From an uncultured Treponema sp. (GTDB lineage: Bacteria; Spirochaetota; Spirochaetia; Treponematales; Treponemataceae): a DNA stretch of 13,371 bases. The translations under genes and the position numbers were made by a program. The stretch spans positions 1 to 13,371 of the forward strand of contig CAJPOL010000047.1 in the NCBI GenBank assembly GCA_905372265.1. Direction: 5' to 3'. The notes under the pieces are model-generated. The model was given only the letters and a program-made list of their open reading frames with translations. It made no database searches and was not told the DNA's origin. This document shows, piece by piece, positions 7,546 through 13,371 of the stretch; position 1 is the stretch's first letter; every line of letters starts with the position of its first letter.

Positions 7546-8688
7546 GTGTATGTTACCGTAGAAAAACTCGTTTTCGGCGGAAAGGCGTTGGCGCGGGTTG
7601 ACGGCAAAACCGTTTTTATCCCCTTTGCGCTGCCCCAAGAAGAGCTTGAAATCACAATTACGGCAAACCGACGCAGTTACAGCGAGGCGGCGGTAAAGAA
7701 AGTACTCGTTGCTTCTCCTCACCGCGTTGAGCCGCTCTGTCCGCATTTTTTAAGCTGCGGGGGCTGCAATTTACAAATGGCATCCGAAGCGTATCAACGC
7801 CTCCTGCGTCAATCAATGGTAGAAGAGCTGCTCTGCCGCGCTCATGCCGCCCCGGAAACACCGATTCAGTTTATAGCAGGTCCTGCATGGGAATATCGTA
7901 ACCGATTTCAATTTCATCGCGGAAAAGACGGAACAATCGGTATGAACGGTATCAGCAGTAATAGCGTGGTCGCACTACGGGATTGCCCGATTGCCGTACC
8001 TGCGTTGCGTACGGTTATACAAAAGGGAAAACTTGCCGATTTATTCTCTGATAGTATGAGAGATTCGCATAACCGTTACCATGTATTCGCACAGGATACG
8101 GTATACAGTCCTATCAACCCCAACGCATCCGCCCGCGTTGGAGCGCTATCATTGTATTTCAGCGTGTTCGGCTTTTTTCAATCAAATCTCAGCGTTTTGG
8201 AAAAACTGATAGCATTCGTGTGCGATCTGCCGCCGTGCACCCGCATACTTGATTTTTATGCAGGTGTGGGAACTTTTTCAGCGTTTTTAATCGGGAAAGC
8301 TGCGGAAATCCATTTGGTAGAACATAATAAACCGGCAATCCGCACGGCGCAAACAAATCTCGAGCGGATTATTGCAGATACCGGCAGCTATAGCCGCTGT
8401 TTTTTCCATGCGAGCGCCGATGAAAAGTGGATGAATGATCCTTCCGCCCGATTGCCGTATGATGCAGCGCTCATTGACCCTCCGCGTCAAGGCGTTCCCG
8501 AACCGGTTTTGTATTTTATGGCGCACAAGGGCATTCCGCTGATTCAGTATGTTTCCTGTAATCCGGCAACCTTTGCACGGGATGCCGAACGGTTGACGGC
8601 ATACGGCTACCGCTTTACCGGCTGCCGCTTATTCGATTTTTATCCGCAGACACATCATTGTGAAATAGTAGGGACTTTTATACGATGA
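7546..8688 (+). CDS. TrmA/RlmD-family Fe-S RNA uracil-C5 methyltransferase
   Basis: This is a SAM-dependent enzyme that makes 5-methyluridine in RNA, probably 23S rRNA. From the GTG at 7546 it is 380 residues. VTVEKLVFGGKALAR is a short TRAM-like start. The [4Fe-4S] ligands are present: Cys65-x5-Cys71-x2-Cys74 (CPHFLSCGGC) and Cys147 (DCPI). VFGFFQSN precedes the SAM loop LDFYAGVGTFS (about 235-245). The catalytic set is complete: DPPRQG (311-316), nucleophile Cys338 in VSCNP, and Glu373 in HHCEIV. Whether the target is U1939 (RlmD), U747 (RlmC) or both cannot be read from sequence, so no gene symbol is given. The frame stays open upstream, with a TTG at 7504 as an alternative start, but that would add a hydrophobic stretch foreign to the family. 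The gene is divergent from comFB and overlaps the next gene by 4 bp. Confidence 0.92.
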   Translation: MYVTVEKLVFGGKALARVDGKTVFIPFALPQEELEITITANRRSYSEAAVKKVLVASPHRVEPLCPHFLSCGGCNLQMASEAYQRLLRQSMVEELLCRAHAAPETPIQFIAGPAWEYRNRFQFHRGKDGTIGMNGISSNSVVALRDCPIAVPALRTVIQKGKLADLFSDSMRDSHNRYHVFAQDTVYSPINPNASARVGALSLYFSVFGFFQSNLSVLEKLIAFVCDLPPCTRILDFYAGVGTFSAFLIGKAAEIHLVEHNKPAIRTAQTNLERIIADTGSYSRCFFHASADEKWMNDPSARLPYDAALIDPPRQGVPEPVLYFMAHKGIPLIQYVSCNPATFARDAERLTAYGYRFTGCRLFDFYPQTHHCEIVGTFIR

Positions 8689-10343
8689 AACGGATATTTC
8701 TCTGCCTGCTGTGCGGTTTGATTACCGGAAACAGTATGCTTTTTGCACAATCCGAGCAGAGCCAATGGTCGGCGGTCTTTGCCGGAGAAACGCTGTGCGA
8801 TCCTGTTTTATACGGCGATTACTTTTTCAGTTTGACGGCCGATCATGCGATCAACTGTATCGATTATACCGGCTCGTTTGTATGGCGGCGGAATATTACA
8901 AAAACCTCAAAGCCTTTCTTGTCCGTTTCCGGATCCGGCATATTGATCGCCGCCGATTCATCAGGGTTAGTGCAAGCGGTATCAAGTCAGGGCATCTATT
9001 TATGGTCATTCCAGCTTGTGCAACCGCCTGTATATGCGCCGTACGCCGCACAAGACGGAAGTATATACATAGTAGGACAGACGGCGCTGATGTGCCTTTC
9101 CATCAGAGGAAAGCTGAAGTGGCAGTTACCGCTGCCGGCGCCGCTTACGCATCCTGTTTGCGAAACGGGAACGGGATTACTCCTTTTAGTAACGGCAAAG
9201 AAAGAATTGCTGACGGTTACCCGTACCGGAGAAGAACGTTCGCGTACGGCGCTCAAAAAAGAAATCAAAGCTCTTGCCTCCGCTCCGGACGGATATCTGG
9301 TGAGCACCGGAGACGGAACGCTGACCTATTACCGCAGCACCGCTCAGATCGCTGAGTTTGAAGCGGTGTGGGAATCGGCGGAACGTCCGCCGTTATTGAT
9401 GAAAGTGTTGGAGGACGAGCTGTTATGTGTCTATGCCGACGGAACCGTTTCGATGAGGAATCTCTTGACCAATAGAATGCGGTGGACGGTAAAAACCGGC
9501 AGCTCCTTATCGGCGCCCGTCAACTGCTTAAAAGTCGGCCGTGAATATTATCTTTCCTGCAGCGGATTTGCTGCAATTATCACCGATTCGGGCACCGTTA
9601 AACACGAGAAAAAACTAGCTTCAACTCCATTCGTTCCGCTCATTACTCCAAACGGTGCTGTGGTAGTGATTGATGACTGGGTACTCAATAGCTGGCAGTT
9701 GAATGAACCTGCGCAAGAAAAACAGCTCACTTTTATCTCCGCATCCGTTCCGGAGCAGCCGCTTGCAAAAAATACGGAGATGCCGTTCCAAAAGCAGAAT
9801 GGAATCCCGTTTTTTATTCCGAATAATAACACCGAAGCGCTGCTCGACGGTATTGAAAAAGCTGTTGCACAAGGGATTACCGGCGCAAAAGAAGCCGAAT
9901 ACGCGCATGTTTTACAAACTATTTTGACTAACAGTCAACGTTCCGCCTATTATCCGTATACATTTACTATTTATGAACGTTCGCGCGCAGCGGAACTGCT
10001 GGGACAGTTTGAATCGCTGGAATACCGGCCTGTATTACTGGCGGAAGCGCGTAAAAATGCTCATCCGATGCTGGCTGCCTCGATTATCCGCGCATTGGGT
10101 GTTATTGCATCCGATCCCGACCGGCAATCCATTATAGGAATACAGCATATATTGCAGCGGTGCGGTACACTCCAAACGGAACCTGCATACGCGGCCTGCG
10201 AGGCATTCACCGAAATTGCAAAATACGGAGATAAACAAACTGCATCAGCGGCGCTGCATGCGCTGTTCGGTCTTGCTTCAAATACTTTTCCGGAAAATAT
10301 TAGACGGTATGCAAGACAAAAAATAAAGTCTATTGTAAAATAA
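8685..10343 (+). CDS. Exported PQQ-like beta-propeller protein with C-terminal helical (HEAT-like) region
   Basis: This 552-residue protein starts with a signal peptide (MKRIFLCLLCGLITG, cleavage probably after LFA at about 21), so it is periplasmic or envelope-located. Residues about 30-340 contain repeated short blades of the PQQ/quinoprotein-like type, each with an aromatic-ending strand: GSFVWRRN, GIYLWSFQ, GKLKWQLP, NRMRWTVKTG, plus linking DG/SG turns. After a linker (about 345-385), residues 386-552 are helical and resemble HEAT/armadillo repeats (for example RPVLLAEARKNAHPMLAASI; the helices at about 500-530). Related propellers act as assembly scaffolds, such as BamB, or as enzymes. 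No PQQ-ligand or metal site is evident, so scaffold or binding is more likely. The ATG overlaps the methyltransferase stop (ATGA), which implies translational coupling. The next gene is the P83/100 homologue, 122 bp away with no terminator seen between them. Confidence 0.8.
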   Translation: MKRIFLCLLCGLITGNSMLFAQSEQSQWSAVFAGETLCDPVLYGDYFFSLTADHAINCIDYTGSFVWRRNITKTSKPFLSVSGSGILIAADSSGLVQAVSSQGIYLWSFQLVQPPVYAPYAAQDGSIYIVGQTALMCLSIRGKLKWQLPLPAPLTHPVCETGTGLLLLVTAKKELLTVTRTGEERSRTALKKEIKALASAPDGYLVSTGDGTLTYYRSTAQIAEFEAVWESAERPPLLMKVLEDELLCVYADGTVSMRNLLTNRMRWTVKTGSSLSAPVNCLKVGREYYLSCSGFAAIITDSGTVKHEKKLASTPFVPLITPNGAVVVIDDWVLNSWQLNEPAQEKQLTFISASVPEQPLAKNTEMPFQKQNGIPFFIPNNNTEALLDGIEKAVAQGITGAKEAEYAHVLQTILTNSQRSAYYPYTFTIYERSRAAELLGQFESLEYRPVLLAEARKNAHPMLAASIIRALGVIASDPDRQSIIGIQHILQRCGTLQTEPAYAACEAFTEIAKYGDKQTASAALHALFGLASNTFPENIRRYARQKIKSIVK

Positions 10344-10465
10344 GAAATATGTCGAAAAAGAAAAGAGAACATAGAGAGGTATGTGTTTAGTCAAAGAGCC
10401 CCATATACGTTTTAAGGCTATGGCGGACTTGTATCATTTTGTAGGAAAGAGGGGGAGTTTTAAGT
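10344..10465 (+). promoter_or_regulatory. Intergenic leader of the P83/100 gene with candidate promoter
   Basis: These 122 bp hold no gene. A -10-like TATCAT at 10432-10437 has only a poor -35 (TTTTAA at about 10410-10415, 16-bp spacer). It would start transcription near 10444, just ahead of the strong purine-rich ribosome site AGGGGGAG (10450-10457), 8 bases from the ATG. An imperfect CCATA/TATGG inverted pair (10401-10405 with 10419-10423) is too short to call. No terminator for the preceding gene is visible, so read-through is also possible. Confidence 0.3.
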
Positions 10466-12118
10466 ATGAAAAGACTTGTGTGCGTATGTTTATGTGCGCT
10501 CTCTACTATTGCGGCAGCTTTTGCAATCGAAGTCGATCAAAATGAGCTGAGGCAAGCTGACAATCAGCCGATTGAGTTTATCAACTATACAGGCGCTCAT
10601 CGCGAAGTTGATTCGCTGCGGGCCATTGCCGATATAGGCCGCAGGTTAGCCGGAGCCGTTACCAAGGGCCGCGCCGGAGATATGAACCGCTATGCAGTGA
10701 TACACGCTGTAGATACTGCTGCAACAACAGGACTCGATGCGGACATCCTTATTATAGGAAAATCCGCTCGTGTTGATCATATTACCAATCTGCGGGTAAT
10801 TATTGCCTCATACTTGCGTGCTGCATACGCTTATTCGGAACAAGACGCACGGACAATCGCCCATTTCATTACGCTGTATAACGCGGTATACCGCGGTGAT
10901 ATGAATGCGTTTGAGGCGCGGTATAAAGATGTTGTCATAAAACACCTTACTGCCGATAAGGCCGGTCTTGCCGTACGGTATGATGAATGGCCGGGAAAAA
11001 CGCAAATTATTATTCCTCTTTCGGATGTAAAGTACAGCGGTACATTGAGCGCTATTGATACGACCTCGATTTCCGACAAGAAAGTCGTTGAAAAAATGCG
11101 GGAACAAGATGATATGGATATTGCTGCCCGTAAAAATATGATCGATTTAAAAGAACGCGAAAGTGAAGCGGCTCGGGAGCGTGCGGGCATTGCTCAAGGC
11201 GAAGCCGATGCAACACAAAAAGAAGCGGGCCGGAAGCAGAAAGAAGCCGCTGCTGCTCAGAAAGATGCTGATAAATCAGCGAAGCAGACTGCCCAAGCTG
11301 AAAAAGAGGCTGCAGCTGCAAAAAAGCAAGCAGAGAAAGATCCGAATAATCAACAAGCGGTAAAAGACGCTGAAAAGAAACAGAAAGAGGCGGAGAAGAA
11401 GCAGCAAGAGACTGCGGCAAAGCAGAAAGATGCGGAAGCAAAACAAAAAGAAGCCGATGAAGCTGCGCAAAAGGCTCAAGACAAGAGAAAAGAAGCGTCT
11501 GATGAAAACCGATTTGCCGATAAGAAAGATGCGGAAGTTCAAAGCGACCGTAAGGATGTTGCCGCCGACACGCGGAAGATTATTGAAGATAACCGCGATG
11601 AGCGGAAGGCTCAGGATGAGGATGCTTTGGCGTCGGCACTACCGGGTGCAATGCTCAGAGTGGTTAATCCGTCAAATATGCTCTCCGAAATCGTTATCAT
11701 GGATTTAAGGACGGGGAAAACAGTAAAAACCTCTTCATTGAATACGATACGCGGGCGCTCTCTGCTGGAGGGACAAGATTCCCTTATTGCGATTGCCGGT
11801 ACAAAATCAGGAAATGATATGATTACATTGATTGCCATTAACCCGCATACGCTTGAAATTACCAAACGGGCGTCGGTTGCTGTTGCCGAACAAAGTATGC
11901 TGGCCCGTTCCGATAGCGGTTATTACGCCGTTATTGAACAAGGCGGTAAATATTACCTCGGCCGGTTCAATGAGCAGCTCGAAATGCAGGGAAAATCCGC
12001 TTTGGAGGTTCCTTCTTATACGGCCGTTATCGTTACAGCGCAGGGTATCATGGTGCAAGATACGGCAAATGCTATCCGCTTATTGAATAAGGAAACCCTT
12101 GCGGAAGTTGTCCGATAA
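10466..12118 (+). CDS. P83/100-family antigen homologue (exported coiled-coil protein)
   Basis: This 550-residue protein resembles the Borrelia P83/100 antigen family and its treponemal counterparts. It has a signal peptide (MKRLVCVCLCALSTIAAAFA, cleavage after Ala20), so it is periplasmic or envelope-associated. Residues 21-200 form a mixed globular domain starting IEVDQNELRQ and including VDSLRAIADIGRRL and the YNAVYRGDMNAFEARYKD helices. Residues about 205-385 are a highly charged Lys/Glu/Gln/Ala coiled coil, briefly broken by DPNN at 292-295. Residues about 393-550 are beta-rich, with repeated short strands (IVIMDLRTGKTVKTSS, DSLIAIAGT, MITLIAINPHTLEIT) like partial propeller blades. In Borrelia the family is a well-known serological antigen, but its molecular role is unsettled. 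The ATG at 10466 has a very strong ribosome site. Expression ends at the terminator at 12185-12211. Confidence 0.88.
   Translation: MKRLVCVCLCALSTIAAAFAIEVDQNELRQADNQPIEFINYTGAHREVDSLRAIADIGRRLAGAVTKGRAGDMNRYAVIHAVDTAATTGLDADILIIGKSARVDHITNLRVIIASYLRAAYAYSEQDARTIAHFITLYNAVYRGDMNAFEARYKDVVIKHLTADKAGLAVRYDEWPGKTQIIIPLSDVKYSGTLSAIDTTSISDKKVVEKMREQDDMDIAARKNMIDLKERESEAARERAGIAQGEADATQKEAGRKQKEAAAAQKDADKSAKQTAQAEKEAAAAKKQAEKDPNNQQAVKDAEKKQKEAEKKQQETAAKQKDAEAKQKEADEAAQKAQDKRKEASDENRFADKKDAEVQSDRKDVAADTRKIIEDNRDERKAQDEDALASALPGAMLRVVNPSNMLSEIVIMDLRTGKTVKTSSLNTIRGRSLLEGQDSLIAIAGTKSGNDMITLIAINPHTLEITKRASVAVAEQSMLARSDSGYYAVIEQGGKYYLGRFNEQLEMQGKSALEVPSYTAVIVTAQGIMVQDTANAIRLLNKETLAEVVR
11204..11500 (+). 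repeat. Low-complexity Lys/Glu/Gln/Ala coding tract in the P83/100 coiled coil
   Basis: Codons for about residues 247-345 are built from recurring units of the pattern (Q/K)-K-(E/D)-A, with AAxAK and KQKEA variants. At the DNA level this gives many near-repeats such as cagaaagaagc and gctgaaaaaga. They are imperfect, so this is diverged repetition and not a perfect tandem array, but length changes by slippage or recombination between strains are plausible. Confidence 0.6.
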
Positions 12119-12166
12119 AGCGAAATGCTAAACAAACGGTGAGTTTCTGCCATTAAGTGAAAACCT

Positions 12167-12182
12167 AAAAACGCACGTTTTT
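12167..12182 (-). terminator. Weak A/T-rich hairpin, possible terminator for the jetA-like gene
   Basis: AAAAAC (12167-12172), loop GCAC and GTTTTT (12177-12182) form a short symmetrical hairpin. Read on the minus strand, downstream of the DUF3375 gene, it ends in a T run. The stem has few G-C pairs, so it would be weak alone, but it stands beside the stronger hairpin at 12185-12211. Confidence 0.25.
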
Positions 12183-12184
12183 AT

Positions 12185-12211
12185 AAAGGAGCCGGGAACG
12201 GCTCCTTTTTT
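12185..12211 (+). terminator. Rho-independent terminator of the P83/100 gene
   Basis: The stem AAAGGAGCC (12185-12193) pairs perfectly with GGCTCCTTT (12200-12208) around the loop GGGAAC. The T run (12206-12211) follows directly. It lies 67 bp past the P83/100 stop and 8 bp before the convergent DUF3375 stop codon. On the minus strand the stem is followed by only three Ts, so it should work mainly for plus-strand transcription. Confidence 0.85.
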
Positions 12212-12218
12212 ATGAGAC

Positions 12219-13371
12219 TTACCCGAATACAATTTTAGGCAGGGTAAGTAAAACCGTCTTATCGTTAAAGGTGTAAGATATGTGCTCGGAAGTATTTTCC
12301 AATATAAGGGCTTCCGGTTTTAGTTTGCCGGCAAGACTAAAGTAAGCTGCAACTTCGGATAAACCTTTTTGAATAGGAAATTTTTCGGTCAGTTCTGCAA
12401 GGGAAAATTGGGCAGTCCCATGTAAAAATTCGTTTCGGTAGTTTGAGATATTTTTTTTAAGAAGATTTTCATCAACATAAAACTGATTAAATATTCCGCT
12501 TTGCCTGAGAAGAGCTACCGACTCCTGCTCAGTAAAACTTGTGATAGGCTCGAAATTTTGTTCTTGTTCAGGGAATTTTAGAGTGCGTGCCTGAGGAAAA
12601 TATAAAATGGGCCTTGTTTCAATTAAAAGAGGCTCTCGTAATTCAAAATCGCTGTCGGCCAATTCAAAGGCTTTTGTTTTTATAAAGGATATTAATTCTG
12701 TGAGGAGCTTGTGTTCTTGTCGTCCTTGAGAAAGAAGTACCCGATTTAATCGGTGCGTAAGGGAACGGTTTGTATCTATGATTTTTCCGCCGGCTTCGTG
12801 AAGATATTGTTTTAAGTGAAAAAGAAAACCGTCCTCCCATTCTATACCCTGATTTCTTACCTGTTCGATTATGTTTGCGGTTAAGCTGTTGATTTCATTT
12901 TTGCCTGCATCGGCTGCGAGGAAGTCCCAAAAAGAATCAAAACTCTGTCCCTGAGGCGTTTCCTTCATTTCCAAATATGCATCTAAAGCATAGCCGAGGA
13001 CAGCTCCCCTTGTTTCGCTCACCGATTGTTTTTTGTAAACATCCGAAAGAATGGATTTAAAGTTTTCTTCGACTTGCCGGAAGTCCGATAGAAGTTCTCT
13101 TGAAGCTCTTGAAATTTCATGGAGGCGTTCAACCATCTGAACAGGTGTATATATTTCGGCCTTACCCGTCTTTTGAATTCGGTTAATCCTCTCCTGTAAT
13201 TCTTTTTTCTTTTTTTCCAAGTCGGCAACTTGAGAGGCAGGGTCATGGGTTGTGTTTTCCGAAAGCTCACGCAATTTATATAAAATATCTTTAAAGCGGG
13301 ATTCCGTTCCTATAAAGGTTCTTGAATCCATATTATCAAGCCAAGTAAAAAGACGCTCGACTCCCGCACTT
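12219..13371 (-). CDS. jetA: DUF3375 protein, Wadjet JetA-like (MukF/kleisin-type) subunit, 5' end outside window
   Basis: This is the C-terminal ~383 residues of a DUF3375-family protein. The frame is open to the window edge: residues before the internal Met at 13331 read SAGVERLFTWLDN and join FIGTESRFKDILYKLREL, a conserved family segment. So 13331 is not the start, and roughly 100 N-terminal residues are probably missing. Other family marks are the helical DLEKKKKELQERI, RELLSDFRQVEENF, and GQSFDSFWDFLAA. DUF3375 is the JetA subunit of Wadjet SMC-type anti-plasmid systems and the counterpart of MukF/MksF, which bridges the JetC SMC heads with JetB. Its usual downstream partners jetB, jetC and jetD are not found: transcription runs into the convergent P83/100 gene. 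They may lie upstream, outside the window, or be absent. Sampled GC is about 40%, below that of neighbouring genes. Confidence 0.8.
   Translation of the reverse strand, partial: SAGVERLFTWLDNMDSRTFIGTESRFKDILYKLRELSENTTHDPASQVADLEKKKKELQERINRIQKTGKAEIYTPVQMVERLHEISRASRELLSDFRQVEENFKSILSDVYKKQSVSETRGAVLGYALDAYLEMKETPQGQSFDSFWDFLAADAGKNEINSLTANIIEQVRNQGIEWEDGFLFHLKQYLHEAGGKIIDTNRSLTHRLNRVLLSQGRQEHKLLTELISFIKTKAFELADSDFELREPLLIETRPILYFPQARTLKFPEQEQNFEPITSFTEQESVALLRQSGIFNQFYVDENLLKKNISNYRNEFLHGTAQFSLAELTEKFPIQKGLSEVAAYFSLAGKLKPEALILENTSEHISYTFNDKTVLLTLPKIVFG

Noticed and set aside
8711..9355. Plus-strand open frame of 214 codons overlapping the propeller gene
   Set aside because: It is an out-of-frame shadow of a gene with signal peptide and regular repeats. 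The translation is Arg/Cys-rich and shows no domain pattern.
10401..10423. CCATA/TATGG inverted pair as a possible terminator or attenuator
   Set aside because: The stem is only five base pairs with a long loop and no T run.
1..13371. CRISPR array, tRNA or rRNA genes, prophage or insertion-sequence ends
   Set aside because: No regularly spaced direct repeats, cloverleaf-like stretches or terminal inverted repeats were seen. Intergenic gaps are all short (at most about 122 bp).

Overview
The window reads as an ordinary, gene-dense spirochaete chromosome segment, most likely an oral Treponema. The strongest clue is a P83/100-family antigen homologue at 10466-12118. This family is characteristic of Borrelia and Treponema. 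Other supporting clues are a ComFB protein, a TM1410/GH114-type secreted protein and an exported PQQ-like propeller. Line-by-line sampling puts GC at about 45-50% over most of the window and nearer 40% in the last 1.1 kb. No rRNA, tRNA, CRISPR array or intact insertion sequence was seen.

Layout. (1) Positions 1-63 are the tail of a gene running in from the left, possibly an Rpn/PD-(D/E)XK transposase-like protein. It is followed at 77-1066 by an exported GH114/TM1410-like putative glycoside hydrolase with a TTG start. (2) Convergent with it is a minus-strand cluster read from 7425 down to 1080: comFB, adk, mnmE and a large SWIM-zinc-finger SNF2 helicase. The last three are separated by 3 bp each, so they are almost certainly co-transcribed and translationally coupled. 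A good sigma70-type promoter sits before comFB. (3) Divergent from comFB, on the plus strand, are a TrmA/RlmD-family Fe-S RNA uridine methyltransferase, an exported PQQ-like beta-propeller protein with a helical C-terminal half (overlapping the methyltransferase by ATGA), and the P83/100 homologue, which ends at a clear rho-independent terminator. (4) Convergent from the right edge is the C-terminal part of a DUF3375 protein. This is the JetA (MukF/kleisin-like) subunit of Wadjet SMC anti-plasmid systems. Its 5' end lies outside the window.

How the genes fit together. The minus-strand cluster combines nucleotide metabolism (adk), tRNA wobble modification (mnmE), chromatin or nucleic-acid remodelling (SNF2) and a probable cyclic-dinucleotide receptor (ComFB). 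The plus-strand cluster pairs RNA methylation with two exported beta-rich proteins that may act together in the periplasm or envelope. The JetA fragment is the only recognisable defence gene. The place where jetB/jetC would normally follow is occupied by the convergent p83/100 gene.

The points most worth follow-up are the JetA gene without its usual downstream partners, the ComFB protein carrying an extra beta-sandwich-like domain, and the two adjacent exported propeller-like proteins. I found no clearly new multi-gene system inside the window.
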